Positions 17,883 through 27,577 of a stretch of DNA of 39,871 bases are shown one piece after another. Position numbers and translations under genes: made by a program. Below the pieces are notes generated by a model. It made no database searches and was not told the DNA's origin. It saw only the letters and a list, made by a program, of their open reading frames with translations. Positions within the stretch are counted from its first letter, which is position 1, and each line of letters opens with the position of its first letter. The stretch is from Anaerolineales bacterium (GTDB lineage: Bacteria; Chloroflexota; Anaerolineae; Anaerolineales; Anaerolineaceae): positions 1 to 39,871 of the forward strand of contig JAGVAB010000133.1 in assembly GCA_020060485.1 (NCBI GenBank). The letters run 5' to 3'.

Positions 17883-17910
17883 ATTATAGCACAATCCACA
17901 GATAAATCAA
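17883..17910 (-). promoter_or_regulatory. Promoter of the MerR-B12 regulator gene
   Basis: On the minus strand TTGATT (17905-17910) and TATAAT (17883-17888) are 16 nt apart. It lies back to back with the ABC-operon promoter, so the regulator could control both directions from this region. Confidence 0.6.
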
Positions 17911-17915
17911 GATAT

Positions 17916-17996
17916 TGCAAATAAATACTTGACAAATGCTGTGCAAATATGGTATTATCATGGCAGGATTTGAGGAAATTAACAGGATTTGCACAG
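17916..17996. promoter_or_regulatory. Candidate operator: repeated TGCAAAT boxes
   Basis: TGCAAATA occurs at 17916-17923 and again at 17942-17949. CTGTGCAAAT (17939-17948) is perfectly inverted as ATTTGCACAG (17987-17996). The boxes surround the -35 and -10 of the plus-strand promoter, where a repressor would be expected to bind. Binding by the neighbouring MerR protein is inference only. Confidence 0.45.
17929..17958 (+). promoter_or_regulatory. Promoter of the ABC-to-peroxiredoxin gene run
   Basis: A perfect TTGACA (17929-17934) and TATTAT (17953-17958) are separated by 18 nt, about 60 nt upstream of the permease start. Repeated TGCAAAT boxes overlap this promoter. Confidence 0.75.
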
Positions 17997-18018
17997 GTTT
18001 AGAGGTTGGAGGAATCGC

Positions 18019-19167
18019 ATGGCTCTATTTTTAGCTTTCAAGGAAGTATGGCGCAATCGCAGCCGTTATCTCCTGTTCAGTCTGGTGATCGCCCTGGTCA
18101 CCACTTTGGTGCTTTTCGTCGGCTCTCTGGCCGCCGGCCTCTCGCTGGCCAACCGGGAGTACTTTGACAAGCTGGATGCCGACCTGATTGTGCTGCAATC
18201 CGATGTGGATCTGCAGATCACAGCCAGCCGCCTGCCCACGACTGTGCTGCGCAGAATCAGCCGTCTGGATGGCGTGCAGGATGCCGGCGCTTTGGGCATT
18301 TCCAACACCAAGATCGAAAATGGCAACATGCCTCTGATGGATGTTTCCCTGCTGGGGGTGGAAGCGGGCAAACCTGGTGCGCCGGATGTGATCAGCGGCC
18401 GGGCGATCCGCCTCAACCGCCGGTATGAAACCGTGATCGATGAGACCGTGGCCCGCCGCACCGGCCTGGATATTGGTGACACCCTGGTGATCCGCTCCAC
18501 CCAGGGCACGGATGACAAGCTGTTCAAGCTGCGCATTGTGGGCATCAGCGAAAGCCGCGAGTTTCTCTATCAGCCTTCGGTATTTGTGCCCCTGCAAATC
18601 TGGGACAAAGTACGTCCGCAAGCCACGATCAGCACTTCGGCCTCGGCCGAGGTGGTCAATGCAGCCGTGGTCAAACTCCAGCCCGGGGTTGATCCCCTGC
18701 AAGCGGCCGCCCTGATCGACGCTTCACTCAAGGATGTGCAAACCGCCGATATTCAAACCGTGGTGGAAGCCATCCCCGGTTACAGCGTACAGCAGTCCAC
18801 CCTTAACATTAACAAAGGTTTCACTTTCCTGATCGGCGTACTGGTCATCGGCGGCTTCTTCCAGATCCAGACCCTGCAAAAGGTACCGCTAATCGGTGTA
18901 TTGAAGGCCATTGGCACTTCCACACCTGCCGTATCGCAATCGGTCATCCTGCAGATCCTTTTCATCACTGTCTTTGGGGTCTTCCTGGGCACCAGCGCCA
19001 CCCTGGGTCTGGGCGCAGCCCTGCCGGACGGCATCCCTGCGGTATTCAGCCTGCAGGCAGTCTGGCCTGAAATCATCATCATGCTCACGATCGGCCCTGT
19101 GGGCGGCCTGGTCGCCGTACGCCTGGCCTCCCGTGTCGAACCGCTCAAAGCCCTGGGGCTTTCTTAA
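18019..19167 (+). CDS. ABC transporter permease, FtsX/MacB-DevC type
   Basis: The 382-aa membrane protein has one N-terminal helix (about residues 15-38), a large extracytoplasmic domain, and three C-terminal helices. This is the FtsX/MacB (ABC3) topology. Such permeases work mechanically on lipoproteins, peptides or macrolides, or act as DevC-like exporters; the substrate is not evident. No membrane-fusion protein gene is adjacent. GGAGG lies 6 nt before the ATG at 18019. The ATPase gene starts 13 nt after its stop, so the two form one transporter. Confidence 0.88.
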   Translation: MALFLAFKEVWRNRSRYLLFSLVIALVTTLVLFVGSLAAGLSLANREYFDKLDADLIVLQSDVDLQITASRLPTTVLRRISRLDGVQDAGALGISNTKIENGNMPLMDVSLLGVEAGKPGAPDVISGRAIRLNRRYETVIDETVARRTGLDIGDTLVIRSTQGTDDKLFKLRIVGISESREFLYQPSVFVPLQIWDKVRPQATISTSASAEVVNAAVVKLQPGVDPLQAAALIDASLKDVQTADIQTVVEAIPGYSVQQSTLNINKGFTFLIGVLVIGGFFQIQTLQKVPLIGVLKAIGTSTPAVSQSVILQILFITVFGVFLGTSATLGLGAALPDGIPAVFSLQAVWPEIIIMLTIGPVGGLVAVRLASRVEPLKALGLS

Positions 19168-19180
19168 GAAAGGTGTCATC

Positions 19181-19984
19181 ATGAACAACAACGTGATCGA
19201 AATTCGCAATGTCAGCAAACTCTACCAGAATGGTGAGCAAACCATCAAAGCTGTTGATAACGTATCCCTGCAGATCAAACCCGGCGAGTTCGTCGGCCTG
19301 GTCGGCCCCAGCGGTTCCGGCAAGACCACCATGCTGGCCATCATCGCCGCCCTGCTCTCACCCAGCCAGGGTGAGGTGCTGTTGGAAGGCCGAGAGATGG
19401 GTCAGCTTTCCGAAGCCGAGCGGGTCAAGATCCGCCGCGAGAAGATCGGTTTCACCTTTCAATCCAACAACCTGGTGCCCTACCTGAATGTACAGGAAAA
19501 CATTGAACTGATGCTGCGCATGAACGGCCAGCTTGACCGCCGCGGCCGCCAACGCGCCCTGGACCTCATCCAGCGCCTGGGCCTCTACGACCAGCGCCGC
19601 AACATGCCCGAACAGCTTTCCGGCGGCCAGAAGCAGCGCGTGGCCATCGCCCGCTCGCTGATCCACAATCCCAGCGTGGTACTGGCCGATGAACCCACCG
19701 CCAGCCTGGACAGTGAGCGTGCCTACCAGGTGGTGGAAATCTTCGCCGATCTGATCCACGAAGAAGGCAAAGCCGGCATCATGGTTACCCATGATCTACG
19801 CATGTGCCAATATGCCGACCGCATTATTGAAATGAAAGACGGCCAGGTGCAAACTGAATATAATGGACGCAACGCCATCTGCAACTATATTGTCTGTGAC
19901 CGCCTGCCACCGCAATCACTCAGTGCGAAACAGGGCAGCCTGTTCACCATGAGCAATTTTGCGGCTGCCGGACTGGCCTCCTGA
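19181..19984 (+). CDS. ABC transporter ATP-binding protein, MacB/LolD type
   Basis: The 267-aa ATPase shows Walker [10 protein letters not shown] (residues 42-50), the signature LSGGQKQR from residue 146, Walker [13 protein letters not shown] near 166-177, and the switch histidine in VTHD. It energises the permease encoded just upstream. It is about 40 residues longer than a typical LolD/MacB ATPase; the tail (after MKDGQVQ) is cysteine-containing and not a domain I recognise. The start at 19181 ([10 protein letters not shown]) is the first one in frame with the domain and spaced from the permease stop. Confidence 0.93.
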   Translation: MNNNVIEIRNVSKLYQNGEQTIKAVDNVSLQIKPGEFVGLVGPSGSGKTTMLAIIAALLSPSQGEVLLEGREMGQLSEAERVKIRREKIGFTFQSNNLVPYLNVQENIELMLRMNGQLDRRGRQRALDLIQRLGLYDQRRNMPEQLSGGQKQRVAIARSLIHNPSVVLADEPTASLDSERAYQVVEIFADLIHEEGKAGIMVTHDLRMCQYADRIIEMKDGQVQTEYNGRNAICNYIVCDRLPPQSLSAKQGSLFTMSNFAAAGLAS

Positions 19985-20083
19985 GAGAATTGTATCCATA
20001 CCGGATTTGATGTACCATTAAAGCTGGTTCAAATTAACATGTGTTTGATCTGGTAAATGGTGTTAATGTGGAGGGAGAAACAA

Positions 20084-20971
20084 ATGAGCATTCAAATCGT
20101 TACCGACAGCACTTGTGATCTTCCCAGGGAATGGGTCGAAAAATACCAGATCACTGTAATTCCCTGCTTCATCAACCTGGAGGGGGAAAGTTATCTGGAT
20201 GGGGTCGAGATCACCCGCCAGGAGTTCTATCAGCGCCTGCCGCAGGCCAGCCCTCATCCCACCACTTCGGCCCCCGGACCGGGCGTTTTTCTCGAAGCCT
20301 ATGAAAAACTGGCAGCCGAAGGAGCAGAAGGCATCTTTTCCATCCATGTCTCCAAAACCTTCAGCAATATCTTTAATTCGGCCAGCATTGCCGCCGAAGA
20401 GATGCAGTCCATTCCAGTCAGAGCTGTGGATTCGGGCAACCTGACCCTGGCCCTGGGACTCATTGTCCTGCTGGCTGCCCGGGCTGCATCTGCCGGGGCC
20501 AACTTTGAAGAAGTGGAAGCGGTGATCGAAGCTGCTGTTGCCCACACGAACGCCTTTGCCAAACTGGACACCATCGACTACCTGCGCCGCAGCGGGCGTC
20601 TTTCTGCCATCCAGCACGGCCTGATCAGCATGCTGGACATCAAACCAATTCTGAAAATGAACGCCGGGGTTTCCAAAATGGAAATGGTGCGCACCCAAAA
20701 GAAAGCTGTTGCCCGCGTGCAAGAGATGGCCCTGCAAGTTGCCCCGCAAGCCGCCCTGTTTGGCGTAACCCATGCCAATGCAGCCCAACAAGCAGCAGAC
20801 CTGATCCAGATATTGGCCCAATCCTATCCCGCCCTGACACCCCCCCTCTTGAGCGAGACCACCCCGGCCCTGGGCACGCATGTCGGCCCCGGCACACTGT
20901 GCATCGTATGGACCGAAGAAAGCATCCGTTCCACCCTGGCGGCCAAAGGGCTGGAAAGATTCCTGGCCTGA
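20084..20971 (+). CDS. DegV-family fatty-acid-binding protein
   Basis: The 295-aa protein starts with the DegV signature IVTDSTCDLP and has PTTSAPGPG near residue 65 and TIDYLRRSGRLS in the second half. These line the fatty-acid pocket in known structures. DegV/FakB proteins present fatty acids to a kinase (FakA) for phosphorylation in the cytoplasm. No fakA-like gene is in the window. GGAGGGAG lies ahead of the ATG at 20084, so the in-frame ATG at 20057 is rejected. A 99-nt gap separates it from the ABC pair, so it might have its own promoter. Confidence 0.93.
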   Translation: MSIQIVTDSTCDLPREWVEKYQITVIPCFINLEGESYLDGVEITRQEFYQRLPQASPHPTTSAPGPGVFLEAYEKLAAEGAEGIFSIHVSKTFSNIFNSASIAAEEMQSIPVRAVDSGNLTLALGLIVLLAARAASAGANFEEVEAVIEAAVAHTNAFAKLDTIDYLRRSGRLSAIQHGLISMLDIKPILKMNAGVSKMEMVRTQKKAVARVQEMALQVAPQAALFGVTHANAAQQAADLIQILAQSYPALTPPLLSETTPALGTHVGPGTLCIVWTEESIRSTLAAKGLERFLA

Positions 20972-21023
20972 CCCTTTTTGGCAATCAACCATGAAAACGC
21001 GCGAAAACTGAAGGAGAAAAGAT

Positions 21024-21377
21024 ATGAGGATTGCAAAAATTATTGCTCTGCTTGGCCTGCTGGCCATGACCGGTGTACTGATTTACGGCTTCACCGCGGG
21101 AGACTTTGGCGCAGACGGCGCCAAAATACTGGCCAATCCATGGGGCATCGTCTCGCTGGTAGACCTGTACGTCGGCTTCACTCTGTTTTCAGCCTGGATC
21201 GTGTACCGTGAACGTTCACCCATTTCCATCTTGTGGGTCGTGCTGATGATGGTACTCGGCTTTTTCACTGCCAGCCTCTACGTGCTGATCGCCCTGCAAG
21301 CCAGCCAGGGCGACTGGGGACGCTTCTTCCTCGGCAAACGCCTGGAACAGGCACTGGCCCGCCGCAAAAAACACTAA
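21024..21377 (+). CDS. Small membrane protein, DUF1475-like
   Basis: The 117-aa protein has three hydrophobic helices and a basic C-terminal tail (LARRKKH). The central stretch NPWGIVSLVDLYVGF is what I associate with DUF1475 proteins, whose role is unknown. AAGGAG lies ahead of the ATG. It follows degV by 52 nt and precedes the TspO/MBR gene by 40 nt, so co-transcription is likely. Confidence 0.75.
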   Translation: MRIAKIIALLGLLAMTGVLIYGFTAGDFGADGAKILANPWGIVSLVDLYVGFTLFSAWIVYRERSPISILWVVLMMVLGFFTASLYVLIALQASQGDWGRFFLGKRLEQALARRKKH

Positions 21378-21417
21378 ATCTTAAGCAACCAACCATTCAA
21401 CCGGAAAAGGATCTTCC

Positions 21418-22182
21418 ATGAAAAACAATTCAGTTCTCAAAATCTTGAATATTCTGACTTTTATCATCGTCATCATCGTCAATACTCTGGCCTCCACCTT
21501 GCCGCTCAACGGCATGGACACCGGACAGATCAGTGACATGATCCCCTCCCTGTTCACTCCGGCAGGATATGTGTTTTCCATCTGGGGCATCATCTATCTG
21601 ACCCTGCTTGGTTTCAGCGTTTACCAGGCCCTGCCTGCCCAGAAAGACAACCCGCGTTTGCAGCGCATTGGCCCCTGGTTCCTGATCAGCAATCTTTTCA
21701 ACGGTGCCTGGATCTTCGCCTGGCACTACCTGCAATTCGGGCTTTCGCTGCTCATCATGCTCGGCCTGCTCGCCTCGCTCTTGATGCTGTACACCAGGGC
21801 CGGCATCGGTGTACACAAGGCCGCTGACTGGAAAGAGAAGCTCTTCCTCGATATCCCCTTTGGCATCTATCTGGGCTGGATCGCAGTCGCTACCATTGCC
21901 AATGTATCGACCGTGCTGCTCATGATCGATTGGAACGGATTCGGCATCGCACCAGAAATCTGGACCATCGTGGTCCTGCTGGTGGGCACGGCGCTTGCCG
22001 TGGCGATGGCTTTCCTGCGCAAAGAGATCGCCTATCCGCTGGTCGCCGTATGGGCCTTCATCGGCATCTACAATGCCCGCCCTGAAATCACCCCGGTAGC
22101 AGTTACCGCCGTCATTGGCGCAGTGATTGCCTTCCTGGGCATCGTTGCCAGCAGACTGACCGGCCTGAAAAAGAAGGCATAA
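21418..22182 (+). CDS. TspO/MBR-family tryptophan-rich membrane protein
   Basis: The 254-aa protein is strongly hydrophobic, with about seven or eight helices. It carries the family hallmark TPAGYVFSIWGIIYLTLL near residue 48 and NLFNGAWIFAWHYLQ near 95. Classical TspO is about 160 aa with five helices; this is the longer bacterial form often named tryptophan-rich sensory protein. TspO proteins bind porphyrins and are linked to light and oxidative stress. That fits the photolyase gene 9 nt downstream and the B12 regulator upstream. AAAGGA lies 6 nt ahead of the ATG. Confidence 0.85.
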   Translation: MKNNSVLKILNILTFIIVIIVNTLASTLPLNGMDTGQISDMIPSLFTPAGYVFSIWGIIYLTLLGFSVYQALPAQKDNPRLQRIGPWFLISNLFNGAWIFAWHYLQFGLSLLIMLGLLASLLMLYTRAGIGVHKAADWKEKLFLDIPFGIYLGWIAVATIANVSTVLLMIDWNGFGIAPEIWTIVVLLVGTALAVAMAFLRKEIAYPLVAVWAFIGIYNARPEITPVAVTAVIGAVIAFLGIVASRLTGLKKKA

Positions 22183-22191
22183 AAACTTTTC

Positions 22192-23574
<1,383 letters not shown>

Positions 23575-23607
23575 GATCAAACTGACAATGTTCACCCAAG
23601 GAGAAGA

Positions 23608-24618
23608 ATGATCCGCAATCAATGGTATGTCATCCTGGAATCTGGTGAGGTCAAAACCACAAAACCGGTGGGGGTGACCCGCCTCGGTCAAAAACTGGTG
23701 TTGTGGCGCGATGCACAAAATAAAGTACACTGCATGGGCGACAAATGCCCCCACATGAGTGCCCCACTGCATCGCGGCAAGATCATTGGCAACCATATTG
23801 CCTGCCCATTTCATGGCTTTGAATATGATGCCAGCGGCGCCTGTGCCCTGCTGCCAGCCCTGGGGAAAAATATCGAGCCGCCCAAAGTGCTCAAAGCGGA
23901 CGTTTACCCCGCCCATGAATCGAATGGTTTCATCTGGATTTACTGGGGCGAGCCAGGCGAAGACCTGCAGCCGCCGGTATTTTTTGAATCGCTGGAAGAG
24001 CAGGGGTTCAGTCACATCAGCTTCCAGGATGCCTGGAATGTGCACTATTCCCGCATGGCCGAAAACCAGCTGGATGTCTGCCACCTGCCTTTTGTGCACC
24101 ACAACACCATCGGCCGCGGCGGGCGCAAGATCGTGGAAGGTCCGGTGGTGCAGTTCGATGGTCAGCGGATGAACATCTGGGTTTACAACCGGGAGGATGA
24201 CGGCACACCTCCCCAGCGGGTGGAAGACCTGCCGCCGCTGCGCCCATACCCTTATCTGCAATTCCAGTTCCCCAACCTCTGGCATAACTGGATCGCCGAT
24301 GATGTGCGCGTGATGATCGCCTTTGTGCCTGTGGATGAAGAACACACGATCCTGTACGGCCGTTTTTACCAGCGCTTCATGAAGATTCCCCTGTTGCGCG
24401 GCCTGGTCAACCTGGCCGGCAAGTACAGCAGCCGCGCCATCGCCTCTCAAGACAAACGCGTGGTCACCCGCCAGGTGCCAAAAAAGACAGCCTACAAAAT
24501 GGGCGAGCGCCTGCGCCCCAGCGATGCAGCCATTGTGGCCTATCGCCGCCGCCGCAAGGAATTGAAAGAATTGGCCGGGCAGGAAGAAGAAGTTTATCTT
24601 CAGGAGCGCGGTGTGTAA
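23608..24618 (+). CDS. Rieske [2Fe-2S] non-haem iron oxygenase
   Basis: The 336-aa protein has an N-terminal Rieske domain with C47-P-H49 and C66-P-F-H69 as cluster ligands. Its catalytic domain has D156-x2-H159-x4-H164 preceded by E152-N153, the mononuclear iron site of ring-hydroxylating and demethylating oxygenases. The layout is like the vanillate demethylase and pheophorbide/chlorophyllide oxygenase group; the substrate is unknown. It needs O2 and an electron-donor reductase, which is not encoded beside it. AAGGAG lies 5 nt before the ATG, 33 nt after the photolyase stop. An oxygenase here argues that the host meets oxygen. Confidence 0.94.
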   Translation: MIRNQWYVILESGEVKTTKPVGVTRLGQKLVLWRDAQNKVHCMGDKCPHMSAPLHRGKIIGNHIACPFHGFEYDASGACALLPALGKNIEPPKVLKADVYPAHESNGFIWIYWGEPGEDLQPPVFFESLEEQGFSHISFQDAWNVHYSRMAENQLDVCHLPFVHHNTIGRGGRKIVEGPVVQFDGQRMNIWVYNREDDGTPPQRVEDLPPLRPYPYLQFQFPNLWHNWIADDVRVMIAFVPVDEEHTILYGRFYQRFMKIPLLRGLVNLAGKYSSRAIASQDKRVVTRQVPKKTAYKMGERLRPSDAAIVAYRRRRKELKELAGQEEEVYLQERGV

Positions 24619-24629
24619 GAACATTTTGT

Positions 24630-24665
24630 CATTGCGAGAAGTTTCATCTCAAAGCAATCTCCTCG
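24630..24665. repeat. Degenerate TCATTGCGAG-type intergenic repeat
   Basis: The segment reads TGTCATTGCGAG, then a short spacer, then AAAGCAATCTCCTCGC. It resembles a palindromic intergenic element widely seen in bacterial genomes. It sits in the 112-nt gap between the Rieske and DUF4345-like genes, the largest gap in the later part of the plus-strand run. Confidence 0.45.
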
Positions 24666-24730
24666 CTAAACCACAGACCAACACAGGGCGGGCAGCAATC
24701 CTTGTCCACCGATAAAAAGGATAAACAAAC

Positions 24731-25075
24731 ATGACCATACTGACTATTTTAAAAATCATTGCCGCCATTGGCACCATTGCCACCGGCGTTCTGGCCCTGC
24801 TGCGGCCTCGTTCGATTGAGGGCTTCACCGGCATCCAGGCCTCAAGCCCGCGCGCCATCACCGAAATCCGCTCCATTTTCGGCGGGCTGTTCATCGGGCT
24901 GGGCGCGGCTGCCCTGCTGCTGAATGACCCCGCCGCTTACCAGATGCTCGGTATCACCTATGGCGCCATTGCGGTAACGCGCATCATTTCCATATTTTTG
25001 GACCGCTCGCCAGAAAACTCGAACATCATCAGCGCCGTGGTCGAGGTCGTTTTTAGCGTTATTCTGGTACTCTAG
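24731..25075 (+). CDS. Small membrane protein, DUF4345-like
   Basis: The 114-aa protein has four hydrophobic helices. The stretch ITEIRSIFGGLFIGLGAAAL near the middle is what I associate with DUF4345. No function is known. AAAGGA lies ahead of the ATG. The MFS gene begins 9 nt after its stop, so the two are probably translated from one mRNA. Confidence 0.75.
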   Translation: MTILTILKIIAAIGTIATGVLALLRPRSIEGFTGIQASSPRAITEIRSIFGGLFIGLGAAALLLNDPAAYQMLGITYGAIAVTRIISIFLDRSPENSNIISAVVEVVFSVILVL

Positions 25076-25084
25076 TCAGGCTGA

Positions 25085-26320
25085 ATGATGGAAAAAGACC
25101 TGAAACGAAAACTGACCCTGATCTTTGGATTTGTTTTTATTGACCTGCTGGGATACAGCCTGATCCTGCCCCTGCTGCCCTACTATGCAGAAAACTTTGG
25201 GGCCAGCATTGCCGTGGTCGGCCTGCTGGGCACGGTCAACGCCCTGGGACAGCTGGTGGCCGCTCCCGTCATCGGGCGGCTCTCAGATCGTTATGGCCGC
25301 CGGCCGCTGTTGATCGTTGCCATCAGCGGCACCCTGGTTGCTTTTCTCATGCTGGGGCTTGCCAGAACCCTGTTCATGGTATTCCTCAGCCGCATTGTTG
25401 ATGGTCTGCTGGGCGGCAATATTGCCCTGGCCAAAGCCTACATCACCGACGTTACCGACTCAAAAACCAGGGCGCGCGGCCTGGGCATCATCGGAGCGGC
25501 CTTTGGACTGGGCTTCATCATCGGCCCGGCAATGGGCGGTTTCCTCAGCCGCTTTGGCTACAATATACCTGCCCTGCTGGCGGCGGGACTGTCACTGCTC
25601 AACCTGGTAGCAGTGCTCATCTGGCTGCCCGAATCGCTTGCCCCGGCAGAACGGGAACGGATGCGCAGTCATCCGCATACCGCCTTCAGCCTGAAGAACC
25701 TGGCCGACGAACTGCGCCGCCCGTGCGTGGGCCCGCTGCTCAACATCCGTCTATTCTACAGCCTGGCATTCACTCTTTTTCAGGCCAATTTTGCCCTGTA
25801 TGCCAAAGAGCACCTCGGCCTGGCGGCCCAAACCACAGCCTATGTACTGACCTATGTCGGCCTGTTGTCTGTTCTGGTGCAGGGTTTTGCCATCGGCAAG
25901 TTGACCGACCGTTTCAGGGAACGCACCCTGATCTATGCTGGAACCATCATCCTGGCCGTGGCACTGATCGCCTGGGGCTTCACGCCCAATATCTGGCTGC
26001 TGTTGGTGGTGCTGGCGCCCATCGCCCTATCCGCCGGGGTATTGAACACGGTCATCACCAGCCAGACCACCAGATTCATTTACAAGGAAGACGTGGGCGG
26101 CACGCTTGGCCTGGCCAATTCCATGCAGACCTTCGCCCAGATCGTTTCTCCTGGCATTGGCGGCTTCCTGCTGGGCTACGCTGGCACCTGGTCGGTGGGT
26201 TTGCTGGCCGGGCTGCTCATGGCTGGCACAGCCATCTACACCTACCGGTATGTGATGCAACAACCGGAAAAAGATGGGCCAAATTGTTATTGTGAAGAAG
26301 AAGCCGCCCAGACGGCCTGA
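25085..26320 (+). CDS. MFS transporter, TetA-like drug/proton antiporter
   Basis: The 411-aa protein has twelve predicted helices in two bundles. The cytoplasmic loop 2-3 motif A is intact (G64-RLSDRYGRR-P74), and an acidic residue, D20, lies in the first helix, as in TetA-type exporters. A motif C-like glycine-rich stretch (GAAFGLGFIIGPAMGG) lies in helix 5. These favour drug or metabolite export by proton antiport; the substrate is unknown. Two adjacent ATG codons (25085, 25088) are possible starts. Confidence 0.92.
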   Translation: MMEKDLKRKLTLIFGFVFIDLLGYSLILPLLPYYAENFGASIAVVGLLGTVNALGQLVAAPVIGRLSDRYGRRPLLIVAISGTLVAFLMLGLARTLFMVFLSRIVDGLLGGNIALAKAYITDVTDSKTRARGLGIIGAAFGLGFIIGPAMGGFLSRFGYNIPALLAAGLSLLNLVAVLIWLPESLAPAERERMRSHPHTAFSLKNLADELRRPCVGPLLNIRLFYSLAFTLFQANFALYAKEHLGLAAQTTAYVLTYVGLLSVLVQGFAIGKLTDRFRERTLIYAGTIILAVALIAWGFTPNIWLLLVVLAPIALSAGVLNTVITSQTTRFIYKEDVGGTLGLANSMQTFAQIVSPGIGGFLLGYAGTWSVGLLAGLLMAGTAIYTYRYVMQQPEKDGPNCYCEEEAAQTA

Positions 26321-26345
26321 CACCTGACACAGCAAAGGAGATGCA

Positions 26346-27026
26346 ATGAGAAATAACAAGATCCGTGAACTGGGTGAAGAATTGCGCACCGTGTTTGGCG
26401 GCCGCGGCGGCACCACCGACGCCATCCTTTCACCCCTGGTCTTCCTGATCGTGAACGCCGTCTGGGGCCTGACGACTGCCATGTGGGCAGCCCTGGTGCT
26501 GGCCGCCGCCCTGACCATCCTGCGCCTGGTGCGCCGCCAGCCCTGGGTTTATGCCCTGGGGGGTATGGCCGGCGTGGCTCTGGCGATCGGCCTTTCGCTA
26601 CTCACCAGCCAGGCCGAGAATTATTTCCTGCCCACCCTCATTTCCAGCGGTCTCACTCTTCTGCTGTGCATCCTGTCCATCCTGCTGCGCCGCCCGCTGG
26701 CGGCCTGGGCCAGCCATCTGACCCGCGGCTGGCCGCTGGCCTGGTTCTGGCACCCCCGCGTGCGCCCGGCCTACGTGGAAGTAACCTGGATGTGGGCTGC
26801 TTTCATTGGCTTGCGTCTGGCCTTGCAGGGTTTTCTCTATCTGCAAAGGGCGGCCGGCACTCTGGCCTGGGTCAGCATCGTAACCGGCTGGCCTGTCACC
26901 ATCGGCGTGCTGATGCTCAGCTATCTCTATGGCATCTGGCGGCTGCAAAACCTGCACGGTCCGAGCGTAGCCGAATTTGAAAACGGTACTCCCCCGCCCT
27001 GGCAAAGCCAGAAACGCGGGTTTTAA
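26346..27026 (+). CDS. Membrane protein, DUF3159-like
   Basis: The 226-aa protein has about six hydrophobic helices after a short charged N-terminus. The GGRGGTTDAILSPLVFLIVN start, the LRLVRRQPWVYALGG segment and the WHPRVRPAYVEVTWMW stretch match the pattern I know for DUF3159, a family without an established role. AAAGGAG lies 5 nt ahead of the ATG, 25 nt after the MFS stop. It is the last gene before the selenocysteine candidate, 45 nt downstream. Confidence 0.78.
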   Translation: MRNNKIRELGEELRTVFGGRGGTTDAILSPLVFLIVNAVWGLTTAMWAALVLAAALTILRLVRRQPWVYALGGMAGVALAIGLSLLTSQAENYFLPTLISSGLTLLLCILSILLRRPLAAWASHLTRGWPLAWFWHPRVRPAYVEVTWMWAAFIGLRLALQGFLYLQRAAGTLAWVSIVTGWPVTIGVLMLSYLYGIWRLQNLHGPSVAEFENGTPPPWQSQKRGF

Positions 27027-27071
27027 CCAACCGCGGGCTGCACAAAAGCCTGCCCGCCAAAGGAGAAACTT

Positions 27072-27542
27072 ATGTCTGTCATCTCGCTCCAAACCCCTGC
27101 ACCGGATTTCACCCTGGATGATTTTCAGGGGCAGCCGGTCTCCCTTTCGAATTATCGGGGAAAAAAGAACATCATTCTGGTGCTGAACCGCACCTTCCAA
27201 TGACCTTTCTGCCAACGGCATATGGCGCAGTTGCGCCAGGATTATGACCAATTCACCGCCAGAGATGCCGAAATTGTGACCATCGGCCCTGAAAACGCGG
27301 CAGCCTTCCGAAAATACTGGGCAGAAAACAAGATGCCATTCGTGGGTTTGCCCGATCCGGATCATTCCGTGCTCAAGCTCTACGGCCAGCAAGTCAGCCT
27401 GTTCAAACTGGGCCGGATGCCAGCCCAAATGATCATCGACAAGAGCGGCACCCTGCGCTACATCCATTACGGCCATTCCATGCAGGACATCCCCGAGAAT
27501 GCCGAGTTGCTGGAATTGCTGGACCAGATCAACAGCGTCTGA
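27072..27542 (+). CDS. Peroxiredoxin-like selenoprotein (in-frame TGA, Sec44)
   Basis: Reading through TGA at 27201-27203 gives a 156-aa AhpC/TSA-type thioredoxin-fold protein. It begins MSVISLQTPAPDFTLDDFQG, the usual Prx start. The active site reads T41-F-Q-U44-P-F-C47: selenocysteine replaces the peroxidatic cysteine of TxxC and forms a UxxC redox pair. The frame stays well conserved after the TGA (ENAAAFRKYWAENKMPFVGLPD, then MIIDKSGTLRYIH). AAAGGAG lies 6 nt before the ATG. A SECIS-like stem-loop follows the TGA. The likely role is thiol-dependent peroxide or disulfide reduction in the cytoplasm. If the TGA were a stop, a 43-aa fragment would result. A nonsense mutation or sequencing error is possible but would have to hit the catalytic codon. 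Confidence 0.85.
27201..27238 (+). promoter_or_regulatory. Candidate bacterial SECIS element
   Basis: The TGA (27201-27203) is followed by a stem TGGCGC (27223-27228) and GCGCCA (27233-27238) closing the loop AGTT (27229-27232). A bulged lower stem CATA/TATG (27219-27222, 27243-27246) can extend it. Bacterial SECIS loops are expected 16-37 nt after the UGA with a G in the first two loop positions. Here the spacing is 25 nt and G is the second base. Confidence 0.72.
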
Positions 27543-27577
27543 AGCCGGTAAGCATAACCTAAACAAACCAGGACAGA

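Noticed and set aside
27222..27542. Separate 106-aa gene starting at the ATG at 27222
   Set aside because: It would begin inside the thioredoxin fold, after the active site, with no ribosome-binding site. Read-through of TGA gives a complete protein.
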